Assembly (NCBI GenBank): GCA_016702335.1
Contig: JADJEF010000020.1
Location: 1,612,001-1,676,000 of the forward strand
Length of the DNA stretch: 64,000 nucleotides
Direction: 5' to 3'
Source: Rhodocyclaceae bacterium
Lineage (GTDB): Bacteria > Pseudomonadota > Gammaproteobacteria > Burkholderiales > Rhodocyclaceae
In this document: one piece after another, positions 46,179 through 54,703 of the stretch
Layout of the letters: every line of letters starts with the position of its first letter
Position numbering within the stretch: the first letter of the stretch is position 1
Notes under the pieces: model-generated
Database searches by the model: none
The model's input: only the letters and a program-made list of their open reading frames with translations
What the model was told of the DNA's origin: nothing
Made by a program: the position numbers and the translations under genes

Positions 46179-46580
46179 ATGATCGGCTTTGTCACCGTCG
46201 GGACCAACGACCTGCCGCGCGCCGCGGCCTTCTACGACCAGCTGTTCGAGGCCATACATGGGCATCGCGTGTTCAGTTCCGAACTCGGCGTGATCTGGAG
46301 CCTGTCACAAATTTCGCCCGGTTTCGGAGTCTTCACCCCCGGCGATGGCCAGCCCGCCACCGCCTGCAACGGCAGCGTTGTGGGATTGGCAATGGTATCC
46401 CGCGCCGCCGTCGACAAGCTTTATGCGCAGGCCCTCACGTTGGGCGCGCAGTTCAGCGACGCTGGCCCGCATCAGACCCATCACCCGGAGCGCTTTTACA
46501 TCCATTACTTTCGCGATCTGGACGGCAACAAGCTGGGTGTCTACTTCATGGACGAATTCCGCCACCACGGGCGGTCGTGA
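46179..46580 (+). CDS. VOC/glyoxalase-family protein
   Basis: 133 aa, one vicinal-oxygen-chelate unit with the usual pieces: MIGFVTVGTNDLPRAAAFYDQLFEAI at the start, GFGVFTPGDGQPATACNGSVVGLAM in the middle, and FYIHYFRDLDGNKLGVYF at the end. Resembles small glyoxalase/bleomycin-resistance-like proteins, probably a metal-binding lyase or dioxygenase, but the substrate cannot be told. Co-directional with the preceding membrane protein (4-bp gap), convergent with the ArsS-type gene 10 bp away. Confidence 0.88.
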   Translation: MIGFVTVGTNDLPRAAAFYDQLFEAIHGHRVFSSELGVIWSLSQISPGFGVFTPGDGQPATACNGSVVGLAMVSRAAVDKLYAQALTLGAQFSDAGPHQTHHPERFYIHYFRDLDGNKLGVYFMDEFRHHGRS

Positions 46581-46590
46581 CGGCTGCGGC

Positions 46591-47544
46591 TCAGTCCAGC
46601 GCCCCTCCGCAGCTACTTCCCTGCCCCGCCGTACAGCCATGGCAGTGGCCAGCCACGCTGATTGGTTGCGCCTCGAGCGTGGTGTTCAGCACGTCACGGA
46701 GGTAAACGCCACCCGCGCCCAGAGGCAAACCCAGCATCTGGTTGAAGTCACAGTCATACACGCGCCCATCCCAACCGATAGAAACCAGGCGGCGGCACAT
46801 CACGCCATCCATGTTTTCAGGTCGGTGCGCGCCTTGCAGCAGGGCCAGATACGTGTCGAAGCGCCCATCAGCAAGCAACTGGCTGCCAAAACGCTGGATG
46901 GGCATGTTGGTCAAGGCAAACAACTGGTTGAACACGATGCCATAGCGCGTCGCCAATTGTTCCTTGTAGGCCAGTTCCAGCGGTGCTTGGGTGGGCGGCA
47001 ATGAGGGCCCGAGCGGGTTGTAGACCAGATTGAGCGTCAGGCCGGAACCGGGCTGGCCATAGCCCAGCGCATTGAGCTGGCGCAGGCCGGCAATGCTGGC
47101 CGAAAAAACGCCATCACCGCGCTGGGAATTCACGTTCTCTTCGAGATAACAGGGCAACGAGGCCACTACCTCGACGTGCTGGTCCGCGAGAAACTCGGCC
47201 AGATCGTCCTGACCGGGTTCGCCCAGTATCGTCAGGTTGCAACGATCGATCACCTGCAGGCCCTGCGCCCGCGCCGCGCTCACCAGACGGCGGAAATTGA
47301 CATTGAGCTCGGGCGCGCCACCCGTCAGGTCAAGGCTGCCAGCGTTCTGCACGCGGGCGAAGTCCAACACCAGTTCCATGGTCGGCCAGTCCATGGTCTC
47401 GGTACGCTTGGGGCTCGCGGCCACGTGACAATGCAGGCAGGCCTGATTGCACCGATAGCCCAGATTGACTTGCAGGGTTTCCAGCCGGGCGCGGCGCAAA
47501 GGCGGGAAGGCAATTTTTTTCAGGTGAATGAGTGTGGGCAGCAT
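46591..47544 (-). CDS. arsS: ArsS-type radical SAM protein (arsenosugar biosynthesis family)
   Basis: 317 aa radical SAM enzyme. The [4Fe-4S] motif is CNQACLHC at about residues 32-39, preceded by LETLQVNLGY, followed by SLDLTGGAPELN, VIDRCNLTIL, SLPCYLEENV, and the C-terminal extension with GRVYDCDFNQML and CHGCTAGQGSSCGGAL. These match the family named arsenosugar biosynthesis radical SAM (seleno)protein ArsS; here the position that is selenocysteine in some members (YDCDF) is an ordinary Cys. No ArsM methyltransferase is adjacent, so the actual arsenic function is uncertain. Followed on the same strand, upstream, by two glycosyltransferase-type genes, a known association. Confidence 0.85.
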   Translation of the reverse strand: MLPTLIHLKKIAFPPLRRARLETLQVNLGYRCNQACLHCHVAASPKRTETMDWPTMELVLDFARVQNAGSLDLTGGAPELNVNFRRLVSAARAQGLQVIDRCNLTILGEPGQDDLAEFLADQHVEVVASLPCYLEENVNSQRGDGVFSASIAGLRQLNALGYGQPGSGLTLNLVYNPLGPSLPPTQAPLELAYKEQLATRYGIVFNQLFALTNMPIQRFGSQLLADGRFDTYLALLQGAHRPENMDGVMCRRLVSIGWDGRVYDCDFNQMLGLPLGAGGVYLRDVLNTTLEAQPISVAGHCHGCTAGQGSSCGGALD

Positions 47545-47553
47545 GGCCGGAGC

Positions 47554-48189
47554 TTACAACATGCCGGCGTGAGCCACGGCGCAGGCCGCAGGAAACTCAC
47601 GCCACAGCCGTTCCAGATCGCCGGGCTGATCGACATCCCACAAGGCTGGCAGGGCCAGCCAGCGCAGGTTCAAGCTTGTGAGTCGTGCGACGGTTTGCGC
47701 AAAGACCTGGTCGCTGCCCCAGGCAATGTTCTCGAAGACCTCGGGATACAGGCATTGCATGCCGATCAGCACGTAGCCCCCGTCGTGCGCAGGAATCAGC
47801 ACCACCTCATACTCGCTCAACGCCGTGGCCGCCTGACGTAAGTGCTCGGGGGCAAGCGCCGGGCAGTCGCTGCCTACGACCAGGGTCGCCACGCCGGGCG
47901 GGCTGGCGGCAATGGCGGCGGCCATGCGCTGCCCAAGATCACCCTCGGGCTGGGCACGCAGGCGCAGGTCGGCGGGCAGGGCCAGCGGCGATGGTGCAAA
48001 GGCACCGGTATGCCAGAGCGTCAGGGTACCGACCCGGCTCGCTCTGGCGTTGGCCAGCGCCTGCACCAGCATCCAACCGTGCAGCGCGGCGGCGCCCTGC
48101 GCGCCCAGTGCCGGAATCAGCCGCGTCTTGGTTTCGCCGGCAATCGGCGCACGTCCGAACACCGCAATCTCTACCGCGAAATCAGACAT
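47554..48189 (-). CDS. TIGR04282-type glycosyltransferase-like protein
   Basis: 211 aa from ATG at 48189 (MSDFAVEIAVFGRAP). Nucleotidyl/glycosyltransferase-A fold of the DUF2064 kind: VFGRAPIAGETKTRLIPALG, GDLGQRM, TLVVGSDCPALAPEHLRQA, and LIPAHDGGYVLIGM, which carry the presumed nucleotide and metal sites. This family is commonly encoded beside a TIGR04283 glycosyltransferase and ArsS, exactly as here; the substrate is not established. Stop at 47554 is 9 bp from the ArsS-type start, and its start overlaps the next gene's stop by 8 bp. Confidence 0.85.
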   Translation of the reverse strand: MSDFAVEIAVFGRAPIAGETKTRLIPALGAQGAAALHGWMLVQALANARASRVGTLTLWHTGAFAPSPLALPADLRLRAQPEGDLGQRMAAAIAASPPGVATLVVGSDCPALAPEHLRQAATALSEYEVVLIPAHDGGYVLIGMQCLYPEVFENIAWGSDQVFAQTVARLTSLNLRWLALPALWDVDQPGDLERLWREFPAACAVAHAGML

Positions 48190-48877
48190 CGTCAGCAACA
48201 GGCGGGTAGCCGTATGCGAGCGCCAGTTGCGCCGGGTCAGCACCGAAAAAGTAGCGCAGACGCAGTGACCACATCAGCAGCACGGTACGCGCGATGCCGT
48301 GCTTCTCCCAGCGCCGGCCCGACGTGGTGACGCGAGTGCGCAGGCACGCAGGCTGCGATGCCTGGCGCAGCCGGGTAGTCAGTTCCACATCTTCCATGAG
48401 CGGGATCGGCGCGTAACCGCCCAGCGCTGAAAACAGATCGCGGTGCACAAAAATCGCCTGATCACCGGTGGCAATGCCGGTGAGTCGGGAGCGCAGATTC
48501 ATCATGGCTGCAATCAGCGCCAGCCAGGCTGAGCGGCCCGCAATGCAGACATCGAAACGTCCCCAGCGCGCGCCCTGCTTGAGCGCCTCGGTCAGCTGTG
48601 CGAGAGCGTCAGCAGGCAGGCGCGTGTCGGCATGGAGAAACAGCAACAGCTCACCTGTCGCTGCAGCCGCGCCCGCGTTCATCTGCCGGGCGCGTCCGCG
48701 CGGGGCACGGATGAGCGTCAGGCCGGCCGCCTGTACCTGCGAGGGCGTTGTGTCACGACTGCCGCCATCAACCAAAATCAGTTGTGCACCAGCGGCCTGC
48801 AGGGGGGTCAGATGAGCTATCAATTCGCCAATGCCAGACGCTTCGTTGAGCACCGGCACGATGACCGACAGCTGCAT
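48182..48877 (-). CDS. TIGR04283-type family 2 glycosyltransferase
   Basis: 231 aa from ATG at 48877 (MQLSVIVPVLNEA); an ATG eight codons earlier is possible. GT-A fold: LSVIVPVLNEASGI, LILVDGGSRDTTPS, RGRARQMNAGAAAATGELLLFLHADTRLP with the DxD-like HADT, and ATGDQAIFVHRDLFSALGGY. Member of the group encoded with TIGR04282 proteins and ArsS. The acceptor is unknown. Overlaps the following gene by 8 bp; upstream is the DUF3047 gene 4 bp away, so the whole run from 51757 to 46591 could be one transcript. Confidence 0.87.
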   Translation of the reverse strand: MQLSVIVPVLNEASGIGELIAHLTPLQAAGAQLILVDGGSRDTTPSQVQAAGLTLIRAPRGRARQMNAGAAAATGELLLFLHADTRLPADALAQLTEALKQGARWGRFDVCIAGRSAWLALIAAMMNLRSRLTGIATGDQAIFVHRDLFSALGGYAPIPLMEDVELTTRLRQASQPACLRTRVTTSGRRWEKHGIARTVLLMWSLRLRYFFGADPAQLALAYGYPPVADDV

Positions 48878-48881
48878 CGGC

Positions 48882-49601
48882 TCAGTCACACGGCTCGTCA
48901 TCGCGCACGAAGCGGAACTCGGCAAAGCCGGCGCGCGCTTCTTCGCCCGTATTGTCGGTATCGGTCGCCACCGCCACGCCGGTCAGGCGCAGCGGTGCGT
49001 AGCCAAAGGCAGTCCGGAAGTCGGCGCTGACAGGACGGCGTTCGCTGACCCAGCGACCGGCATCACCGGCCCCGGTGCGCAGCACCCACATCATCGATCG
49101 GTCGGTGTACGTGCTGGCCTGAATGCGCCCGACCGGCTGCTTGTTGTCCCATACGTAATTGATCGCTGCATCGGGCACCTGCGGTCCGCGCAGCGCGCGT
49201 GCGGCTGCCAGCGCAATGCGCGTACCGAAGCCGAGAGTTTCCGGCGGTACGGAAAAGCTGAGATAGATGCGCGCGGCATAGTCGTCGCCGGCTTTGGTGG
49301 TCATGTCCGCAGCCTGCAAGGCTGCGTCGATGCGCCAGCGCCAGCACAGTACCGGGGTCTTGGTCAGATCAATATCCACGGGGCGCGCCAGCAGGGCCAT
49401 GCTTTTCACGGCATGTGCCTCGACCGCCGCCACGCCATCCCACTGCCGCAGGGTATAGCGGGTGGGCGGATAGTTATTGGTCGGTTGCGCCACCTGCCAG
49501 GGCGCAGGGATGTCGCCGCTCTCGGGAAACTTGCCGATCCAGACCGGGTCGGCGGCCACCGGGGCGCTGGCGAGGCTCAATACGATCAGCCAGCGTTTCA
49601 T
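48882..49601 (-). CDS. DUF3047 family secreted protein
   Basis: 239 aa from ATG at 49601 (MKRWLIVLSLASAPVAA), a Sec signal peptide cleaved near residue 17; the ATG overlaps the upstream stop (ATGA). The rest fits the DUF3047 family: TPVLCWRWRIDAALQAADMTTKAGDDYAARIYLSF-type segment, INYVWDN, and TGVAVATDTDNTGEEARAGFAEFRF near the end. Periplasmic, function unknown. Residues about 187-196 (RRPVSADFR) coincide with a dispersed-repeat copy in reverse orientation. Sits between the VTT-reductase fusion and the glycosyltransferase genes in one minus-strand run. Confidence 0.85.
   Translation of the reverse strand: MKRWLIVLSLASAPVAADPVWIGKFPESGDIPAPWQVAQPTNNYPPTRYTLRQWDGVAAVEAHAVKSMALLARPVDIDLTKTPVLCWRWRIDAALQAADMTTKAGDDYAARIYLSFSVPPETLGFGTRIALAAARALRGPQVPDAAINYVWDNKQPVGRIQASTYTDRSMMWVLRTGAGDAGRWVSERRPVSADFRTAFGYAPLRLTGVAVATDTDNTGEEARAGFAEFRFVRDDEPCD
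49014..49043 (+). repeat. Dispersed repeat copy inside DUF3047 gene
   Basis: Antisense to the gene, read RRPVSADFR at about residues 187-196. Core GGAAGTCGGCGCTG then ACAGGACGGCG. Confidence 0.6.
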
Positions 49602-51757
49602 GCGCCACCTCGTCGCCAGGCATGAAAACGGGCCACCCAGGCCAACAGATTTTGTGGCGCGTGCGCCTTTTTCCAAACACCGGCCGCGTACTTGTTGGCC
49701 TCGGCCAGGGTTGGGTAGATGTGGATGGTGCCCAGAATCTTGTTGAGGCCAATGCCCTGCTTCATGGCCAGCACATACTCGGCGATCAAATCGCCGGCAT
49801 GCTCACCGACAATGGTCACGCCCAGAATCTTGTCCTTGCCCGGCACGGTCAGTACCTTGACAAAGCCATGCGCCTCGCCGTCGGCAATGGCGCGATCCAG
49901 ATCGTCGATGCCGTAGTGACTGACTTCATACGCGATTCCGCGCTCTTTCGCCTCCAGCTCGTTCAGGCCAACGCGCGCCACCTCGGGCTCGCAGAAGGTT
50001 GCCCAGGGAATCACCGTGTAATCCGCCTTGAACTTCTTGAACGGATCGAACAGCGCGTTGACCGCCGCGTACCACGCCTGATGGGCTGCCGTGTGTGTGA
50101 ACTGATACGGCCCGGCAACATCACCTGCCGCGTAGATGTTGGGAAATTTGGTTTGCAAAAAGGCATTGGTCTCCACCGTACGGCCGGTCGTGATGCCCAG
50201 TTCTTCGAGCCCGTAGCCACGCAGGTTGGCCGAGCGGCCGACCGCGACCACCAGGACATCGAAGGGAATGCGCACCTCCTCCTGTCCATGCCGGGCGATA
50301 AGCCACTTTTCACCATCCACACGCTCGAAACGCTCTGCGGCATGCCCGGTCAGTACCCGGACGCCCTCGCTCGCGAAACGCTGCTCGATCAAGGCGGATA
50401 CTTCAGGGTCTTCGCGCAGCAACAGGCGCGGAGCCATCTCGACCTGCGTCACCGTGCTTCCCAGGCGTGCAAAGGCCTGCGTCAGTTCGCTGCCGATCGG
50501 GCCACCCCCGAGCACAACCAGGCGACGCGGCAACTCGCGCAGTGACCAGAGCGTATCCGAGGTCAGATAACCGGTCTGGTCCAGTCCGGGAATCGGTGGC
50601 ACGGCCGGTCGGGCGCCGGCGGCGATGACGATGCTGCGCGTCGTCAGGCGCTGCACCGAGCCATCAGCCTTGGTGATCTCAACTTCCCAGGGCGTGACGA
50701 TCCTGGCGGTGCCGGTGAGTACGTCGACGCCCAGCTCGGTGTAGCGCTCGATCGAGTCGTGCGGAGCAATGTCGTTTACCACGCGCTGAACCCGCTCCAT
50801 CACCTCGGCAAACCGCAAGTCGGCGCTGGCAGGACGGCGCAGGCCGCCTAGCCCGTAATCTCCGGCACGCTGCATCTGGTTGAAGAGCTTGGCCGAGCGC
50901 AGCAGTGCCTTCGACGGCACGCAACCGGTATTCAGGCAATCGCCCCCCATCGCGTGCTTCTCGACCAGCGTCACTTTCGCTTTCACTGCCGCCGCGATAT
51001 AGGACGTGACTAATCCCGCCGCTCCCGCGCCGATGACGACGAGGTTGCGCTCGAAACGCGGCGGGCGTGCCCAGCCGGCGTAGACCTTGCGTGCGCGGGC
51101 CAGCTCGACCAGCTTGTTTGCCAGCAGCGGAAAAATGCCCAGCAGGGCAAACGAGAGCAACAACCCCGGCGAAACAATGCCACGCAGGGAATCGATTTGT
51201 GCCAGCTGTGTACCTGCATTCACATAGACCACGGTGCCCGCCAGCATGCCCACCTGACTCACCCAGAAAAACGTCCACGGGCGCATGCCAGTGAGCCCGA
51301 GCAGCAGGTTGATCAGAAAGAAGGGAAACACCGGCACCAGGCGCAGGGTGAATAAATAGAACGCACCCTCGCGCCGCACACCTTCGTCGATTGCCGCGAG
51401 GCGCTGGCCAAAACGCGCCTGCACCCAGTCGCGCAGCAAAAAGCGCGCCGCGAGGAAGGCCAGCGTCGCGCCCAGGGTTGACGCGAACGAAACGATGAGC
51501 GTGCCCGTCACGACGCCGAACAGCGCGCCACCGGCCAGCGTCATCAGTGCCGCGCCGGGCAGCGAGAGGGCCGTCACCAGCACATAGGCAACGAAGTAGA
51601 GGAGCACAGTGAGTGCAGGATTTGCCAACCGGTAGGCCTCAATCGCCGCCTGCTGGGCCTTGAGCCCCTCAAGACTGAGAAAGCGGCCGAGGTCGAGCCC
51701 GATATAGGCGCCGGCAAGGGCCGCGATCAGTGCGGCAAGAAGTGCTTTTTTGATCAT
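49598..51757 (-). CDS. VTT/TVP38 membrane domain fused to pyridine nucleotide-disulfide oxidoreductase (MerA/Lpd-like)
   Basis: 719 aa from ATG at 51757. Residues about 5-225 are a SNARE-associated/VTT membrane domain with several spans (ALSLPGAALMTLAGGALFG, RLVPVFPFFLINLLLGLTG). Residues about 235-719 are a class I flavin disulfide reductase: LVVIGAGAAGLVTSYIAA, redox-active GGDCLNTGCVPSKAL, NADH-binding VVLGGGPIGSELTQAFARLG, FAD-binding NIYAAGDVAGPYQFTH, dimerisation domain with the terminal catalytic HIYPTLAEA His. This fusion occurs in other proteobacteria; the physiological substrate is unknown. A dispersed repeat lies at about residues 306-315, in a non-conserved stretch after the redox motif. 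Confidence 0.92.
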   Translation of the reverse strand: MIKKALLAALIAALAGAYIGLDLGRFLSLEGLKAQQAAIEAYRLANPALTVLLYFVAYVLVTALSLPGAALMTLAGGALFGVVTGTLIVSFASTLGATLAFLAARFLLRDWVQARFGQRLAAIDEGVRREGAFYLFTLRLVPVFPFFLINLLLGLTGMRPWTFFWVSQVGMLAGTVVYVNAGTQLAQIDSLRGIVSPGLLLSFALLGIFPLLANKLVELARARKVYAGWARPPRFERNLVVIGAGAAGLVTSYIAAAVKAKVTLVEKHAMGGDCLNTGCVPSKALLRSAKLFNQMQRAGDYGLGGLRRPASADLRFAEVMERVQRVVNDIAPHDSIERYTELGVDVLTGTARIVTPWEVEITKADGSVQRLTTRSIVIAAGARPAVPPIPGLDQTGYLTSDTLWSLRELPRRLVVLGGGPIGSELTQAFARLGSTVTQVEMAPRLLLREDPEVSALIEQRFASEGVRVLTGHAAERFERVDGEKWLIARHGQEEVRIPFDVLVVAVGRSANLRGYGLEELGITTGRTVETNAFLQTKFPNIYAAGDVAGPYQFTHTAAHQAWYAAVNALFDPFKKFKADYTVIPWATFCEPEVARVGLNELEAKERGIAYEVSHYGIDDLDRAIADGEAHGFVKVLTVPGKDKILGVTIVGEHAGDLIAEYVLAMKQGIGLNKILGTIHIYPTLAEANKYAAGVWKKAHAPQNLLAWVARFHAWRRGGA
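50813..50842 (+). repeat. Dispersed repeat copy inside reductase fusion gene
   Basis: Antisense to the gene, read RRPASADLR at about residues 307-315. Near-perfect core CCGCAAGTCGGCGCTGG, then CAGG and ACGGCG. Confidence 0.8.
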
Positions 51758-51905
51758 GTTCTCAGGGCAGGCAAGGGTGTTGGTGTGCGTACACACTAGC
51801 GAAAATCGGTACAGGGCGCGCTTCGATTCGCGCGCCAGGGCACCGAACTGGGCTTACGATACGCAGCTGCGCCTTGACGACAACAACAATCCCCAGGAGA
51901 CCGCA

Positions 51906-53585
51906 ATGCCGACTACCCCACCCAATGGCGCGCAAGCCATGCTCCAAACGCTGGTCGACGCCGGCGTTACCGTCTGTTTCACCAACCCCGGCACGTCGGA
52001 AATGCACTTCGTCGCGGCGCTGGATACCGCGCCGGCAATGCGTGCGGTGCTCACCTTGTTCGAAGGCGTCGCCACCGGGGCTGCCGATGGCTACGCACGT
52101 ATGGCCGACAAGCCGGCGGCCACGCTGTTGCATCTGGGCTGCGGCCTCGGCAATGGCCTGGCCAATCTGCACAACGCGCGCAAGGGCCGTGTGCCGGTGG
52201 TCAATATTGTGGGTGATCATGCCACCTACCATGTGAAATACGATGCGCAGTTGCAGTCCGACATCGAAACCGTGGCACGCAATGTGTCCACCTGGGTACG
52301 CACCTCCAGTTCGACCGCCGAGCTGTGCAAGGACGTGACCGAGGCGGTAGCGACCTCGATGGGCCCTCCCGGCCAGGTCGCCACGCTGATCCTGCCTGCC
52401 GATGTGTCGTGGAGCGAAGGTGGCGTGGTGGAGCCGCCGAAGGCCCTCACGCCGCCGCCTTGCGCCGACGAGGCGACCATCGCGGCGATTTCCGGTGCAC
52501 TGCAATCGGGCACGCAGGACGGCAAACGCAGCGCCCTGCTGCTCGGCGGTCGCGCCCTGCGTGAGCCTGCGCTGATGGCCGCCGCGCGCATTGCCGCCAA
52601 GACCGGGGCCAAGCTCTATGCCGACGTCTTCCCCACTCGCATCGAGCGCGGTGCCGGCTTGCCGCCGGTCGAGCGCATTGCCTATCTGGCCGAGTTGGCC
52701 TCGGTCCAACTGTCCGAGATCGACCATCTGATTCTCGTCGATGCCAAGGCGCCGGTCTCGTTCTTTGCCTACCCGGGAAAGAAGAGCTACCTCGTGCCCG
52801 ATCACTGCACGGTGCATACGCTGGCCTCGTTCAGTCAGGATGCGCTGGGCGGACTTGAACGGCTGTGTCGGCAAGTCGGCGCTGGTGATACGGCGCCTGC
52901 CCTGCAAAAGCCGGCCCGCCCGGGTCGCCCGCGCGGCAAACTGACTTCCGAAAAAGTATGCAAGGCCATCGGCCATCTGCTGCCGGAAAACGCAATCATT
53001 GTCGATGAGGCGCAGACCTCGGGCGTCATGCTGCCGATGTTCACCGCCGGCGCCCCGCGTCACGATGTCATCACCCTCACCGGTGGCGCCATTGGTCAGG
53101 GCCTGCCCAGCGCCGTCGGTGCAGCCGTGGCCTGCCCGCAGCGCAAAGTCATCGCGCTGGCCGGCGACGGCTCGGCGATGTACACCATTCAGGCCTTGTG
53201 GACCATGGCGCGCGAGAAGCTTGATGTGGTGTCCATCATCTTCAACAACGGCTCGTATGCCATTCTCAATGTCGAGCTGCAGCGGGTGGGTGCGCGCGAT
53301 GCCGGGCCCAAGGCCAAGGCCCAGCTGGACATTGCCGATCCGCCACTCAATTTTGCCCAGCTCGGCCAGAGCATGGGCGTGCGCTCGGTGCGCGCCACGA
53401 GCACCGAAGACTTCGTGCAGGCGCTGGAAAAGGCGCTGGCCACCCCCGGGCCGCACCTGATCGAAGTGATCGTGCCCAGCGCCATTTCCGGCCTCAAGCT
53501 CAAGGCGCTGCCGCATGTACTGAGCGCGCTGGATGGTTTGCCGCGCTCGCTGGCACGCGCCATCAAGCGCAAGGTGGCTCCCTGA
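51906..53585 (+). CDS. Thiamine-diphosphate enzyme, acetolactate synthase large-subunit-like (benzoylformate decarboxylase group)
   Basis: 559 aa; ATG at 51906 follows AGGAG in CCCAGGAGACCG, so the upstream ATG at 51750 is rejected. Domain order PYR-central-PP: catalytic Glu in LFEGVATGAADGYARM, substrate-channel HNARKGRVPVVNIVGDHATYH, central domain about 190-320, and the ThDP motif GDGSAMYTIQALWTMAREKLDVVSIIFNNGSYAIL with GDG and NN. Looks like the decarboxylase-type homologues rather than true AHAS. A dispersed repeat fills the linker between the central and C-terminal domains (about 322-331, RQVGAGDTAPAL). It is divergent from the reductase fusion gene. Confidence 0.9.
   Translation: MPTTPPNGAQAMLQTLVDAGVTVCFTNPGTSEMHFVAALDTAPAMRAVLTLFEGVATGAADGYARMADKPAATLLHLGCGLGNGLANLHNARKGRVPVVNIVGDHATYHVKYDAQLQSDIETVARNVSTWVRTSSSTAELCKDVTEAVATSMGPPGQVATLILPADVSWSEGGVVEPPKALTPPPCADEATIAAISGALQSGTQDGKRSALLLGGRALREPALMAAARIAAKTGAKLYADVFPTRIERGAGLPPVERIAYLAELASVQLSEIDHLILVDAKAPVSFFAYPGKKSYLVPDHCTVHTLASFSQDALGGLERLCRQVGAGDTAPALQKPARPGRPRGKLTSEKVCKAIGHLLPENAIIVDEAQTSGVMLPMFTAGAPRHDVITLTGGAIGQGLPSAVGAAVACPQRKVIALAGDGSAMYTIQALWTMAREKLDVVSIIFNNGSYAILNVELQRVGARDAGPKAKAQLDIADPPLNFAQLGQSMGVRSVRATSTEDFVQALEKALATPGPHLIEVIVPSAISGLKLKALPHVLSALDGLPRSLARAIKRKVAP
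52869..52898 (+). repeat. Dispersed repeat copy in TPP-enzyme linker
   Basis: Same strand as the gene; read RQVGAGDTAP between the second and third domains. GGCAAGTCGGCGCTGG, TGAT, ACGGCG. Confidence 0.87.
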
Positions 53586-53586
53586 T

Positions 53587-54093
53587 ATGGCACTCAACCC
53601 TGATCTGGATTTGGTTCTGCAACGCGATGTGGACATCTCTGCGGCGGATATCTGGCGCGGCTGGACCGACCGCGACATCTTGATGCAGTGGTTCTGCCCG
53701 CTCCCCTGGAAAGTGGTCGAGTGCACCATCGACCTGCGTCCCGGCGGGGTGTTTCGCACGGCAATGCAGTCGCCGGAGGGCGTCACAATGCCGGCCAACG
53801 ACGGCTGCTACCTGCTGGTCGAGCCCGAGCGCCGTCTGGTGTGGACCAACGCGCTCGGCCCCGGCTTTCGCCCGCAGCCTGCACCTGCCGACCCCCACCT
53901 TGGTTTTCAGTTCGTAGTCGATCTGCAGTTGCAGCCGCTCGCGGCCAGCAGCACGCGCTATACGGCCACGGTGATGCATGCCGACAAAGCGGGGTGCGAG
54001 AAGCATGCCGCAATGGGTTTCGAGCAAGGCTGGGGGATTGCGCTGGATCAGCTCGTGGCGCTTGTTGTGAGCGGGCTACCGCCGGCTCAGTAA
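53587..54093 (+). CDS. SRPBCC/AHSA1-family protein
   Basis: 168 aa; ATG at 53587, one base after the preceding stop. START-like hydrophobic-pocket fold of the Aha1/CalC kind: LVLQRDVDISAADIWRGWTDRDILMQWF, VECTIDLRPGGVFRTAMQSPEG, GCYLLVEPERRLVWTNAL, and a C-terminal helix FEQGWGIALDQLVALV. Proteins of this type bind small hydrophobic ligands or act as stress factors; no specific ligand can be named. Probably co-transcribed with the TPP enzyme. Confidence 0.88.
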   Translation: MALNPDLDLVLQRDVDISAADIWRGWTDRDILMQWFCPLPWKVVECTIDLRPGGVFRTAMQSPEGVTMPANDGCYLLVEPERRLVWTNALGPGFRPQPAPADPHLGFQFVVDLQLQPLAASSTRYTATVMHADKAGCEKHAAMGFEQGWGIALDQLVALVVSGLPPAQ

Positions 54094-54196
54094 CGCAAAG
54101 CACCCACAAGTTTGGTAACAGTTTCGTGACGACGACATCGTTGCAGCGTGTGTGGCGCGAGCTAGACTGAGGGCTGACGCGTTTAACGGAGTAGCC

Positions 54197-54703
54197 ATGA
54201 ATCGACGTAAGCTGTTGCAAGCCCTCATTGCACTGACCGGGACGACGGCGCTGAGCAAAATCAGTGCGGCGGAAGAAGGCAAGACACTGCCGACGGTGAA
54301 GAAAACCAAGGCGCAGTGGCGCGAGATTGTTTCGCCTGCGGCCTATGAGGTGTTGTTTGAGGAAGGCACCGAGCGGCCGGGCTCCAGCCCGCTCAATGGT
54401 GAAAAGCGCGAGGGGACGTTCCTCTGCGCGGCCTGCAATCAGCCCCTTTTTGCCAGCTCTGCCAAGTATGAAAGCGGCACAGGCTGGCCCAGTTTTTATC
54501 AGGCGCTGCCGGGTGCCATTGGCACAAAAACCGATTTCAAGATTGTGCTGCCGCGTACCGAGTATCACTGTTCCCGTTGTGGCGGGCATCAAGGACACGT
54601 CTTTGACGACGGCCCCAAACCTACGGGCAAACGCTATTGCAACAATGGGGTCGCGCTGAGCTTTGTCGCTCGTGGCGAAAAACTGCCGGCGCTGCGCACA
54701 TGA
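54197..54703 (+). CDS. msrB: Exported peptide-methionine (R)-S-oxide reductase
   Basis: 168 aa from ATG at 54197, with GGAG upstream. N-terminus MNRRKLLQALIALTG has twin arginines and a hydrophobic core, so a Tat or Sec signal; the enzyme is expected in the periplasm. MsrB domain from about residue 38: zinc-binding CAAC and CSRC pairs, TGWPSFYQALPGAI, HCSRCGGHQGHVFDDGPKPTGKRYCNN with catalytic Cys in RYCNNG. Repairs methionine-R-sulfoxide. Overlaps msrA by 4 bp. Confidence 0.95.
   Translation: MNRRKLLQALIALTGTTALSKISAAEEGKTLPTVKKTKAQWREIVSPAAYEVLFEEGTERPGSSPLNGEKREGTFLCAACNQPLFASSAKYESGTGWPSFYQALPGAIGTKTDFKIVLPRTEYHCSRCGGHQGHVFDDGPKPTGKRYCNNGVALSFVARGEKLPALRT

Noticed and set aside
44558..46207. 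549-aa minus-strand open frame opposite the membrane protein
   Set aside because: No family features, no ribosome site; the plus-strand product has membrane spans and codon use like its neighbours.
51762..53798. 678-aa minus-strand open frame
   Set aside because: Antisense to the TPP-enzyme gene, which has clear motifs and a ribosome site; Arg/Gly/His-rich composition typical of GC-rich shadow frames.
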